Assembly: GCF_030436115.1 (NCBI RefSeq)
Contig: NZ_CP129407.1
Coordinates: 403,346 to 467,345 of the forward strand
Length of the DNA: 64,000 nt
Source: Borrelia sp. P9F1
GTDB taxonomy: Bacteria > Spirochaetota > Spirochaetia > Borreliales > Borreliaceae
Direction of reading: 5' to 3'
Made by a program: the position numbers and the translations under genes. Below the pieces are notes generated by a model that was not told the origin of the DNA, made no database searches, and saw only the letters and a program-made list of their open reading frames with translations. Numbering within the stretch: position 1 is the stretch's first letter; each line of letters opens with the position of its first letter. Shown piece after piece: positions 46,534 through 58,390 of the stretch.

Positions 46534-46548
46534 CTTTGTTTTTGTCAA
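46520..46548 (-). promoter_or_regulatory. Promoter of the alpha-glucoside operon
   Basis: Minus-strand TTGACA (46543-46548), 17 bases, TATTCT (46520-46525). Start site predicted near 46513, about 100 bases before the permease ATG. It overlaps the 31-bp inverted repeat. Confidence 0.72.
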
Positions 46549-46572
46549 CAACAAATAAAAACGGCCCAAACT

Positions 46573-46605
46573 AAAAGGGACCCCCCTCTGAAAGGGTCCA
46601 CTTTT
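46573..46605 (-). terminator. Probable terminator of 16S-tRNA-Ala
   Basis: Stem GGACCC/GGGTCC extended by an A/T tract across one mismatch, loop of about 11 bases, followed on the minus strand by TTTT. It lies 75 bases after tRNA-Ala and before the alpha-glucoside promoter. Confidence 0.6.
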
Positions 46606-46679
46606 GATTTACAAACAGACCTACCAACCAAATCTATGAGTTCAATACCGTGAAATCAACCCCCACCTTTAACAAAAAT

Positions 46680-46752
46680 GGAGGTTAAGGGACTCGAACC
46701 CTTGACCCTCGGCTTGCAAAGCCGATGCTCTAGCCAACTGAGCTAAACCCCC
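46680..46752 (-). tRNA. tRNA-Ala (TGC)
   Basis: Cloverleaf on the minus strand: acceptor GGGGGTT/AACCTCC, D arm AGCTCAGTTGGCTAGAGC, anticodon stem with loop TTTGCAA (anticodon TGC), T arm GGGTTCGAGTCCC. It lies 73 bases downstream of 16S and is probably cut from the same transcript. Confidence 0.95.
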
Positions 46753-46825
46753 GAAAAAAGTCCCCAAAAAGACAAAGGAAGAGTTAAATCAATACCTACT
46801 TTACTTAATTAAATTCTTTCTCTTA

Positions 46826-48363
<1,538 letters not shown>

Positions 48364-48470
48364 TTTTATTTTCTTACTTCAAAATCAACAGGTTATCATA
48401 TTTGGCTTTTAAACCTTACTTAACTCTTCCCTTCTCTTTTCTTCCAATTCTCAATTTCAACTCTTACTAC

Positions 48471-48498
48471 TCTATAATATATCATTAATATTTGTCAA
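48471..48498 (-). promoter_or_regulatory. 16S rRNA promoter, downstream copy
   Basis: Minus-strand TTGACA (48493-48498), 16 bases, TATAGA (48471-48476). Predicted start near 48463 gives a leader of about 100 bases. It lies within one unit of a duplicated 33-base sequence. Confidence 0.75.
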
Positions 48499-48538
48499 TA
48501 CTTTTCTATAGTATATCATTAATATTTGTCAATACTTT
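48472..48538. repeat. Direct repeat duplicating the 16S promoter
   Basis: Two 33-base units, 48472-48504 and 48506-48538, differ at one position. Each contains a complete -35 and -10 set, so the repeat is a duplication of the promoter itself. Confidence 0.93.
48505..48532 (-). promoter_or_regulatory. 16S rRNA promoter, upstream copy
   Basis: Minus-strand TTGACA (48527-48532), 16 bases, TATAGA (48505-48510), exactly 34 bases upstream of the other copy. It begins only a few bases after the radA stop codon. Confidence 0.75.
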
Positions 48539-48542
48539 AAAT

Positions 48543-49946
48543 TTATTTTTTCATTTCAATATTTCTAAACACACCGTCCTCGCCCTTCTCTTCTTTACTA
48601 TTTCTTACTAATCTCTTAACAACATCTAGAACTCTACCTATACCTTCATATCCATCATAATAACTTCCTCTTATATTTGCACCCAAGACAATCTTAAATC
48701 CCGCCTTACGTGCCGCTATCACCTTGCTTTCAACATTAGAGGATGTTTTAATTTCTCCTGAAAGCGAAATTTCACCCGTAAAAATCAAATCTTGACTCAC
48801 AACAAGGTCCATCTTGGCTGAAAATAATGCAACCAAAATAGCAAGTTCAATCTCTATATCATCAATTCTAAATCCACCAGAAACATTGACATACACATCA
48901 TCGTTATTAAAATTAAGATTCAAATATTTACTAAGCACTGCTAGGATTCTCGATATTTTCTTAGAATCTATCTTTTCTGAAAAGATCCTAGAAATGTTCA
49001 TACCTGTCTTTATTATTAAAGCTTGTATCTCAACGAATAAAACCCTACTACCCCTATTCACAATTCCAATGGCAATTCCCGAAGATACTTTTTCCTTTTT
49101 TTCCAAAAAAATAGAAGAAAGGTCCTTGATTTCCATAAGACCTAAATTTGTCATCTCGAAAACACCTATCTCACTCACAGAACCAAACCTATTTTTAGAT
49201 GCCCTAAGCATACGCAAAGATTTTTCTGCCTCTTCAAAATAAAAAACGGCATCTACCACATGTTCTATTATTTTTGGGCCCGCCAACATGCCGTCTTTTG
49301 TAATATGACCCACTAAAAATAAAGTTATATTCTTTCCTTTTACCCATTCTACAAGCTTGTAAACGCAATGCTTTAACTGAGATACTCCTCCAAGTCCACC
49401 TTGAGCTTCTTTTGAATGTAAAGTTTGAATGGAATCAACAACAATAAAGTCAACTTTAATAGATTCAACCATTTCAATTAAAGAATCAATATCTACTTCA
49501 TTAGTTATCAATATATCAATAGCAAGGTTAAGCCTGTTTGACCTTAATTTGATTTGCGGAATTGACTCTTCTCCCGCAAGATAAAGCACACTCTTACCAG
49601 ACAGAGATACAACATTAGCAATCTGAAGCAAAAAAGTTGATTTCCCAATCCCAGGCTCCCCTGATATTAAAATTACGCTACCTAGCACAACTCCAGAACC
49701 AAGAACTCTGTCAAACTCTTCAATACCTGTTATCTGCCTAACATTATCAACCTGTTTGAAATCCTTTAAAGAATAAATTTCATTCTTTTTACTGCTATTT
49801 GGGGTCTTTCCATGGCCAACCTTATGCTCAGTATAAGATTCTAAGCTATCCCAACTAAAACACTCAGGGCATTTACCCAACCATTTTAGAGATTTATACC
49901 CACAATGCAAACACTTATAAGCTTCCCTTTCTTTATTTTTTCCCAT
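48543..49946 (-). CDS. radA: DNA repair protein RadA/Sms
   Basis: RecA-like ATPase and branch-migration helicase in recombination. The start MGKNKEREAYKCLHCG has GGGAAG seven bases upstream; a GTG five codons earlier is less likely. Four-Cys zinc finger CLHC...CPEC at about residues 12-30, Walker A GEPGIGKST, Walker B FIVVDSIQTL, the RadA-specific KNRFG motif, and a C-terminal Lon-protease-like domain (VNVSGGFRIDDIEIELAILVAL, FTGEISLSGEI). 467 residues. Its stop directly abuts the 16S promoters. Confidence 0.96.
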   Translation of the reverse strand: MGKNKEREAYKCLHCGYKSLKWLGKCPECFSWDSLESYTEHKVGHGKTPNSSKKNEIYSLKDFKQVDNVRQITGIEEFDRVLGSGVVLGSVILISGEPGIGKSTFLLQIANVVSLSGKSVLYLAGEESIPQIKLRSNRLNLAIDILITNEVDIDSLIEMVESIKVDFIVVDSIQTLHSKEAQGGLGGVSQLKHCVYKLVEWVKGKNITLFLVGHITKDGMLAGPKIIEHVVDAVFYFEEAEKSLRMLRASKNRFGSVSEIGVFEMTNLGLMEIKDLSSIFLEKKEKVSSGIAIGIVNRGSRVLFVEIQALIIKTGMNISRIFSEKIDSKKISRILAVLSKYLNLNFNNDDVYVNVSGGFRIDDIEIELAILVALFSAKMDLVVSQDLIFTGEISLSGEIKTSSNVESKVIAARKAGFKIVLGANIRGSYYDGYEGIGRVLDVVKRLVRNSKEEKGEDGVFRNIEMKK

Positions 49947-49996
49947 AATACAACTTCCCACAATACAGATAATTAAACAAAAAGATTTAAGATAAT

Positions 49997-50671
49997 TTAA
50001 CCCTTACCCTTCCTGCTTACCAAAACTGTGAATTCTCCCTTGTCTTTCTTATTTTCTTCAAAATATTTCTTCAATTCCAAAGGTTTTCCTACCCTGTATT
50101 CCTCATATACCTTTGTCATCTCTCGTCCAACAAGAATATTAGCATCCAAATCTACTAAAGAAAGCTCAAATAACAATTTCAAAATTCTATGACTGGATTC
50201 AAGAATCACGAATGCATCTCCTCTACTGTAAAGTTCTTCTATCCTTTTAATCCTCTTAACTCCCTTATTTGGCAAAAACCCTTCAAACACTATCACCTTA
50301 TCCCTGAAGGGATTTACACTAGTGATTGTACTAAAGGAACTAACGCCTGGTATAGGGCAAACTTCGTGCCCATTTTTAAGTGCCACATCTACAAGCAATC
50401 CACCAGGATCGCTCAAACAAGGCGTACCTGCGTCGCTAACAAATGCTACACTCTTTTCACTAGATAAATATTGCAACAACAATTTTATTCTCTTATTTTC
50501 TGTTGCCGCATTACAAGAAATTAACTTTTTAACAATACCATAACGAGATAAAAGCCTTCTAGTAATTCTTGTATCCTCAGCAAATATAGCATCTACTAAT
50601 TTTAAAATATCAATCGCACGATACGTAATATCTCCTAAATTACCTATAGGTGTACCAACAACATAAAACAC
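49997..50671 (-). CDS. rsmI: 16S rRNA 2'-O-ribose C1402 methyltransferase
   Basis: SAM-dependent methyltransferase of the tetrapyrrole-methylase fold. 224 residues, with N-terminal FYVVGTPIGNLGDITYRA, AEDTRITRRLLSRYGI, SDAGTPCLSDPGGLLV and PGVSSFSTI, then FEGFLPNKG and the ESSHRI segment. GGAG-type signal is seen upstream of the ATG. It lies upstream of radA on the same strand, 50 bases apart. Confidence 0.95.
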   Translation of the reverse strand: MFYVVGTPIGNLGDITYRAIDILKLVDAIFAEDTRITRRLLSRYGIVKKLISCNAATENKRIKLLLQYLSSEKSVAFVSDAGTPCLSDPGGLLVDVALKNGHEVCPIPGVSSFSTITSVNPFRDKVIVFEGFLPNKGVKRIKRIEELYSRGDAFVILESSHRILKLLFELSLVDLDANILVGREMTKVYEEYRVGKPLELKKYFEENKKDKGEFTVLVSRKGKG

Positions 50672-50922
50672 ATAATCTCCTTCACATTAAAATTGAAAAC
50701 ATAAACACCAAATCACATAAAAATGATACTTAACATTCTAAGTCACATCAATTTTTCAAATACACCTTACAATCAAAGAAGCATTGTACATCAACTAACA
50801 AACTCAAAACACTTAATAATTTGTAAAACGTTCAAACGTCATATAGCATGAGAAAATATTTATTTTATGATATATTTATGTTACTGGGTGTTATTTACTA
50901 CAGTTGAAAGGTGGTAAGTTTT

Positions 50923-51246
50923 ATGTTTAAGCTCATCAGGAAAGTGTTTATAGTTTATTTTCTATGTGTTACGTTGGCTGGTCTTGTTATGGTTTTTTTT
51001 GACAGCAAATTTTCGGAAAGGGAAAATGTTGGAAATGGAAAGGAGGGGCGTATTATTAAACATAGGGTCGAACCTACCCTACTCGTATTCACCTCTTCAA
51101 TTGGAGGCTTTTTGGGAGTGTATGCTGGAATATGGATCTTTGATTACGGGGAGAGGGACTTTTATTTAAACTGGGGAAATTTGATCGTACTGATATACAA
51201 CATAGGACTGGTCCTTTCTGTGTATTCTAAATCGACCAACAGGTAG
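50923..51246 (+). CDS. Small membrane protein, DUF1294-like
   Basis: 107 residues from ATG 50923; a GTG four codons earlier has no spaced ribosome binding site. Three hydrophobic segments (VFIVYFLCVTLAGLVMVFF, TLLVFTSSIGGFLGVYAGIW, LIVLIYNIGLVLSVYS). The order DSKFSE...RVEPTLL..SSIGGFLGVYAG resembles the DUF1294 pattern (DK..A, R.PE..L, GG..G...G). Function unknown. It nearly touches the convergent next gene. Confidence 0.65.
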   Translation: MFKLIRKVFIVYFLCVTLAGLVMVFFDSKFSERENVGNGKEGRIIKHRVEPTLLVFTSSIGGFLGVYAGIWIFDYGERDFYLNWGNLIVLIYNIGLVLSVYSKSTNR

Positions 51247-51250
51247 TGAA

Positions 51251-51640
51251 TTAAAAGTTGTTCATAATAATGCCACTCTTTATCATGTATTTGTAAACTT
51301 CTTCTGGGTTTTCCAAGCTCTCTATCAGATTCTCAGCCTTGTCGTTTATTCTTTCTACCAGCTTCTTAAAAGTCACCCTTATTCCTCTACTTTCCAAGAA
51401 GTCCTTCGCTGGTTGGGAGATGACCCCAGCCTGAACATTCTGAAGCCCAATGTTGTATATTATAATGGCCGCGGCTTTACCCACAACCTTATCATAAATT
51501 TCTAACCCTTCTTTATTTTGAATATACTTGTTAATAAAATTATCAACTTCCAAAAGGGGCTTCAAACCTCTTTCCATATTAGAATAAAGTATCCTATGAT
51601 CCTTAAACAACCTTAACGTAGGATTCAATCCTGATATCAT
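51251..51640 (-). CDS. DUF1893 family protein
   Basis: 129 residues, GAGGGG seven bases upstream of the ATG. It matches the DUF1893 pattern: ERGLKPLLEVDNFI, YDKVVGKAAAIIIYNIGLQNV, AGVISQPAKDFLESRGI. Relatives have a cytidine-deaminase-like fold, but activity is not shown. Soluble; no signal peptide. Confidence 0.75.
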   Translation of the reverse strand: MISGLNPTLRLFKDHRILYSNMERGLKPLLEVDNFINKYIQNKEGLEIYDKVVGKAAAIIIYNIGLQNVQAGVISQPAKDFLESRGIRVTFKKLVERINDKAENLIESLENPEEVYKYMIKSGIIMNNF

Positions 51641-51747
51641 TACAGACCCCTCAAAAATTGCTCACTTACTAAAAACAGCCACTACTAATGATATACATAA
51701 ATTAAAAATACTTCAACATAAAAAAAGATGATATATTATTGAATTGC

Positions 51748-52326
51748 ATGTTACTAATTCCTGAAGAAAGTGTCCATTCAAAAATTGAAATCAAAAAATC
51801 CATTTTCTTATCATATATTTTTCACGTAGAGAAAAAAGAGAAAATAAATAAAATACTGAAGGAATATAAATTGAAATTTAAAAATGCATCACACGTCGTA
51901 TATGGATTTAAAATTGGCACCTCGGTCTCATTTACAAATGGAATGAATGACGATAAAGAACCTCATTTAACAGCAGGAAAACCTACGCTAGATGCAATAT
52001 TGAAGAACAATCTAACAGACACCTTAATAATTACGGTACGCTATTTTGGAGGAACTTTGCTTGGAAAAGGAGGACTAATTAAAGCATATTCCAAGGCAGC
52101 AGAAGAGATAATCAGCAAATCGAAGCTGAAAGAAAAAGAAGAGATAGAAACATTAACTTTAAATTTAAACTACAATCAATATAATCTACTTATGAGAACA
52201 AAAAACAAGTTAGGAATCAAAATTACAGATGCAAGTTTTTTAGAAAAAATAAACACAACAATCACATTCAACACAAGGGACAAAGCAAACATATTACTAT
52301 TTTTACAAGAAAATTTCTTAATTTAG
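51748..52326 (+). CDS. YigZ/IMPACT family protein
   Basis: 192 residues from ATG 51748; a TTG three codons earlier is possible. The IMPACT (UPF0029) signature is clear: ASHVVYGFKIG, DDKEPHLTAGKPTLDAIL, TVRYFGGTLLGKGGLIKAYSKAA. A second small domain follows (LNLNYNQYNLLMRTKNKLG). Relatives associate with ribosomes or translation control; a precise role is unknown. Last intact gene before the decayed partition locus. Confidence 0.88.
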   Translation: MLLIPEESVHSKIEIKKSIFLSYIFHVEKKEKINKILKEYKLKFKNASHVVYGFKIGTSVSFTNGMNDDKEPHLTAGKPTLDAILKNNLTDTLIITVRYFGGTLLGKGGLIKAYSKAAEEIISKSKLKEKEEIETLTLNLNYNQYNLLMRTKNKLGIKITDASFLEKINTTITFNTRDKANILLFLQENFLI

Positions 52327-52464
52327 TAGATTTCAAGTGTATTTGTTTTATCACATTAACACAATCTTGTATACTGGTCGTATTTTTACTATTGTTGTTC
52401 TACTTTTCGACATTTATGTTCTACAAAGGAGTATCGTCGTGGTACTTACGACAATAGAAAATTT

Positions 52465-52803
52465 ATGAAAGTGGTATCTGTTATTAACCAAAAAGGATGG
52501 GTTGGCAAAATGACTAGTGCTATAAACATCACTCACTCGATGGCAATTCTTGGTAAAAAAACTCTTCTAGTAGATATTGATCCCCAGGGAAATGCTAGTC
52601 GCAGAACAAATGTTTTAAAAGAGGGAGTTAATACCTCAAATTCAAACTATGAACTTATTTATAAAGAGTAAAAAATTGAACATATTAAAGTTTTCAATTT
52701 AGACATGATTCCGTCAAGTCTTAAATTAGCGTTACTTGAGAAAAAACTAATAAATGAAATTGCAAGAGAAAGTTTTTTAAACACCAAAATAAGAAAAATA
52801 TAA
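52465..52803 (+). pseudogene. parA: Broken chromosomal parA/soj
   Basis: Remnant of the chromosome-partition ATPase. The first 68 codons read as Soj/ParA (MKVVSVINQKGWVGKMTSAI, KTLLVDIDPQGNAS), but the Walker A loop KGGVGKT/S has become KGWVGKMTS. A TAA at 52669-52671 breaks the frame; the same register continues with ParA-like IPSSLKLALLEKKLINEIARE to a second stop at 52801. The remaining about 140 residues of a normal Soj are absent. Ribosome binding site AAAGGAG is still present near 52426. Confidence 0.88.
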
Positions 52804-52805
52804 GT

Positions 52806-53442
52806 ATCTCCAAATCACAAGAAGAAAAAATACCAGTACATATGCACAATAAAACAAGCAATGCAACTAGAGACTTTTTAGATCTTACAAAAGAAATAAT
52901 TTGCAGGATTAAAGGATCAAAATTTCAGATAATCTAGACACGATAATGGCTCTAATGGGTAAAAAATTAGAAAACAATGAAAAAATGAAGACGCCTTGGC
53001 AAAGCAAGAGTTAATTATCATTAAGAATAAAAATTTTGAGTACGAAAAATTGGACAAAGAAATATCCAAATTTTTGCGGATGAAGCAGCATGAAATTTTT
53101 AACATCTTTAATAATGCATATACAGAAATTGGAAGAATATTAAAAGATGCTCAAGAAAAGCTACGCAGATGCAACCAACACGACGGACTTTTTTATAAAT
53201 GATTTACCAGTATGGGATTTAAAAAGGACAAAGTTTACTCGTTAATATAAGGTTTACTCGTTAATATCAAGATACGAGTTGCTTGTCGCATATTCCGATA
53301 AGCAACTCGTAATAAAAAACTTGCCGTTATCGATCTCATATGAAATTTCAAAAAAATCATGTCTTTTAATTTAAAAACAGATGTTCTTAATGGAAAAATA
53401 AAGTCTCTAAAAGAATTTAAATTACTCTATGAAAAAGGATAA
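52806..53442 (+). pseudogene. Decayed partition-associated gene (plasmid-type family, parZ position)
   Basis: Piecewise translation gives one continuous protein: EEKIPVHMHNKTSNATRDF, DNLDTIMALMGKKLENNE, ALAKQELIIIKNKNFEYE, YTEIGRILKDAQEKL, HDGLFYK, FTSMGFKKDKVYSL, RYELLVAYSDKQLVI, NLPLSISYEISKKSC, KIKSLKEFKLLYEKG. Breaks are frameshifts near 52930, 52985 and 53370, a Trp-to-stop change (TGA, near 53202), and a 19-base duplication at 53232-53266. The pieces resemble the Borrelia plasmid 'chromosome replication/partitioning' families (PF49/PF50 type). It cannot make a functional product as read. Confidence 0.8.
53232..53266 (+). repeat. Short tandem duplication inside the decayed gene
   Basis: The 16 bases at 53232-53247 recur at 53251-53266 (period 19). 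Because 19 is not a multiple of three it adds a frameshift within the KVYSLI...RYELL region. Confidence 0.9.
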
Positions 53443-53769
53443 AAATTATGAAAAAAATCCCGAAATAAAACTCAACAGACCTCCTGCTAAATTATGAAAA
53501 CAACAGAGCGGTTACTACAAGAATTAAAAGATATTAAAAACACAAACCAGGCTCAATCAGACACAGAGAAGAACTTCTATTTGCGCTGAAAAAAATACAA
53601 AAAAATATAGACTACGCAGAGCAACTCACCTCCAGTTCCAAAAGAAACCACGTCTTTCGGAACTAAAAGCATAAAAAACTCCACTTTCATCCTACTGCAT
53701 AAAATTCAATCAGACAGGCAAAAAAGAATGCTCCACTAGAACATTCTAAATGTACAGTTTACTAATTTA
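53443..53769. other. Non-coding remnant region before gyrA, with an inverted repeat
   Basis: No intact gene. Short open pieces exist (REELLFALKKIQKNIDYAEQ on the plus strand near 53560-53620; TERLLQELKDIKN near 53500), probably debris of further genes. No ParB-like helix-turn-helix sequence was recognised. An imperfect inverted repeat lies at 53634-53664 (12-base arms, one mismatch, 7-base loop). It is downstream of gyrA but has no T-run. Confidence 0.5.
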
Positions 53770-56202
53770 TCATTTAATAAACTTGGAAACAGACACTAAC
53801 TTATCCCCATCAAGGGACAACACCTGAATTCCTCTAGCGTCTTTACCCTGCTCAGATACTTTATCTGCTAATGTCCTTAGCACCTTCGCGCTCTTACTTA
53901 TAAGTAATATTTCATCTTCCTGTGTGACTGTAATAGCATCAACAACTTCACCCGCCTTTTCATCTGATTTTTTATAGCTAGTATAGCCTGTAGCCCCTCT
54001 CTTAAGTTCGGTCAATTTAGATACATCTAATCTCTTACCATACCCATTTTCAGAAACAATTAAAAGATGAGATTTTTGTCTAACAGCTAAAGCCTTAAGG
54101 CAAATATCGCCATCTTTAACTTTCATACCAGACACGCCCTGGGTTCCTCTGTGTGTAAGCCTGATATCATTTGAATTAAATATAAAAGAATTTCCTTTCT
54201 TAGAAATACAAACAATCTTATCGTCTCTAGAAACAACCTCAGCGCTTGTAACAAAATCTTTATCAACAAGCCTAATGACAATCACTCCCCTTGTCTTAAC
54301 TGTTTTAAGCCCTTCCATCTCAATGCGAGCCACCTTTCCGCTAGCAGTTGTTATTAACAAATAATTATTTTCTGTTAACTCGCTGCAGTTCTTAATAGTC
54401 AATATCTCTTCTGTCTCTCCCAAATTAACAAACTCACGTATATTCTGTCCCTTTGAAGACCTAGAAGTATCCTTAATCTCATATGCATTAATTACATAAA
54501 GCTTTCCCTCATTTGAAATCATAAACAAAAAGTCATGCGTGCTTGCGCATAAAGAAACACTAACCTGGTCGCCTTCTTGCATCTCAAAAGAGCTCAAACC
54601 TTTACCGCCTATACCCTGGAGTTTATATTCATCCTGCAAGATTCTCTTAATAAAGCCTCTCTTCGTAAGAATGACAACAACATTTTCTCTCTGCATTAAA
54701 TCTGCCATACTAGTTTTTAAAACCTCCTCGTCATAAATTATTTTTGTTCGGCGCTCATCACCAAACTTTAAACTCAAATTAATAATCTCTTCCCTTATAA
54801 TACCAACAATCCTTGCCGGATTTAAAAGAATGTCTTCATAATCTCTTATTAAAGACAAAACAAGTTTAAGCTCTTCCTCAATCCTCTCTATTTCAAGGGA
54901 CGTTAACTTTTGCAACTTCATGTCAAGAATAGCATTAGACTGAATTTCTGATAAGCTAAACTCCTTAACTATTCGCTCCCTAGCCTCCTTTACAACTCTA
55001 GAAAACTTTATTATTTCTATTACTTTATCGATATTTCTTAAGGCTACACTCAATCCCTCCAGTATATGCGCCTTTTCCTTTGCTTTCTTTAATTCAAATT
55101 CTGTTCGTCTTTTAACAATTTCCTTTCTATGGCTAATAAATTCAGATAAAAGTCCCTCTAAATTTAATTGCTTTGGCATTCCATCAACAAGAGCCAAGTT
55201 ATTTATGCTAAAATTTTTCTTAAGTTCAGTATACTCGTAAAGCAAGTTCATGACAACATGAGGATCAAATCCTTTCCTAATTTCAAGTACAACCCTAATT
55301 CCATCGCGATCTGATTCATCCCTTATATCAGATAATCCTTCCAATTTTTCTTCTTTTGCAAGCAATGCAATTTTCATAAGCAAGGAAGATTTATTAACGG
55401 CATAAGGTATTTCCGTTACTACAATAAAAGCAAGCTCTTCTGCTTTTTGTTCGATATGATACCTGGCCCTAATAACAACACTACCCTTACCTGTCGTATA
55501 AGCTTTAACCAAACTATCGCTATATATAATTTCAGCAGAAGTTGGAAAGTCTGGTCCCTTAACTATTTTAATCAAATCATAAACAGAGACACAATCATTA
55601 TCCAACATATAAACCAAAGCATCACAGATCTCGCCCAGATTATGCGGAGCCATATTCGTTGCCATTCCAACAGCAATACCACTAGACCCATTTACCAATA
55701 GAAACGGAAACGCAGCAGGCAAAACCTCAGGCTCATTTAAAGAATCGTCATAGTTAGGTTTAAAATCAACAGTTTGCTTATCTATATCCCTAACAAGTTC
55801 CTCTGCTATCTTTGCCATCCGTGCTTCAGTATATCGCATAGCAGCAGGAGGATCACCATCAACAGAACCAAAATTACCCTGTCCACTTATCACAGGGTAT
55901 CTTAGAGAAAATCCCTGTGCAAGCCTTACAAGTGCCTCATAAATCGATTGATCACCATGAGGATGATACTTCCCAAGAACATCACCAACTATTCTTCCTG
56001 CCTTTTTAAATGACTTATCCGACCTAAGTCCCATCTCATGCATTGAATAAAGGATTCTTCTGTGCACAGGCTTAAGTCCATCCCTTACATCAGGAAGAGC
56101 TCTTGAAACAATTACAGACATCGCATAATTTAAATAAGAAGTCCTAACCTCATCCTCTATTTTAATATTTAATATTTGTTCAACATTTTCTTCGGTTGGC
56201 AT
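53770..56202 (-). CDS. gyrA: DNA gyrase subunit A
   Basis: Type II topoisomerase subunit that breaks and rejoins DNA. 810 residues. Catalytic Tyr124 lies in [28 protein letters not shown] and [19 protein letters not shown] form the quinolone region, where residue 85 is Gln (E. coli Ser83) and residue 89 Glu (E. coli Asp87). C-terminal beta-pinwheel with GyrA box QGGKG-like [10 protein letters not shown]. Eleven bases after gyrB, same strand. Confidence 0.97.
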   Translation of the reverse strand: MPTEENVEQILNIKIEDEVRTSYLNYAMSVIVSRALPDVRDGLKPVHRRILYSMHEMGLRSDKSFKKAGRIVGDVLGKYHPHGDQSIYEALVRLAQGFSLRYPVISGQGNFGSVDGDPPAAMRYTEARMAKIAEELVRDIDKQTVDFKPNYDDSLNEPEVLPAAFPFLLVNGSSGIAVGMATNMAPHNLGEICDALVYMLDNDCVSVYDLIKIVKGPDFPTSAEIIYSDSLVKAYTTGKGSVVIRARYHIEQKAEELAFIVVTEIPYAVNKSSLLMKIALLAKEEKLEGLSDIRDESDRDGIRVVLEIRKGFDPHVVMNLLYEYTELKKNFSINNLALVDGMPKQLNLEGLLSEFISHRKEIVKRRTEFELKKAKEKAHILEGLSVALRNIDKVIEIIKFSRVVKEARERIVKEFSLSEIQSNAILDMKLQKLTSLEIERIEEELKLVLSLIRDYEDILLNPARIVGIIREEIINLSLKFGDERRTKIIYDEEVLKTSMADLMQRENVVVILTKRGFIKRILQDEYKLQGIGGKGLSSFEMQEGDQVSVSLCASTHDFLFMISNEGKLYVINAYEIKDTSRSSKGQNIREFVNLGETEEILTIKNCSELTENNYLLITTASGKVARIEMEGLKTVKTRGVIVIRLVDKDFVTSAEVVSRDDKIVCISKKGNSFIFNSNDIRLTHRGTQGVSGMKVKDGDICLKALAVRQKSHLLIVSENGYGKRLDVSKLTELKRGATGYTSYKKSDEKAGEVVDAITVTQEDEILLISKSAKVLRTLADKVSEQGKDARGIQVLSLDGDKLVSVSKFIK

Positions 56203-56213
56203 TACTGCTCCAA

Positions 56214-58390
<2,177 letters not shown>

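Noticed and set aside
48472-48538. 33-base repeat as a CRISPR array
   Set aside because: Only two units, separated by one base, with promoter boxes inside; no spacers or cas genes.
52996-53202. 68-codon frame as an independent small gene
   Set aside because: It is one readable piece of a longer decayed partition gene; sequence on both sides continues the same protein in other frames.
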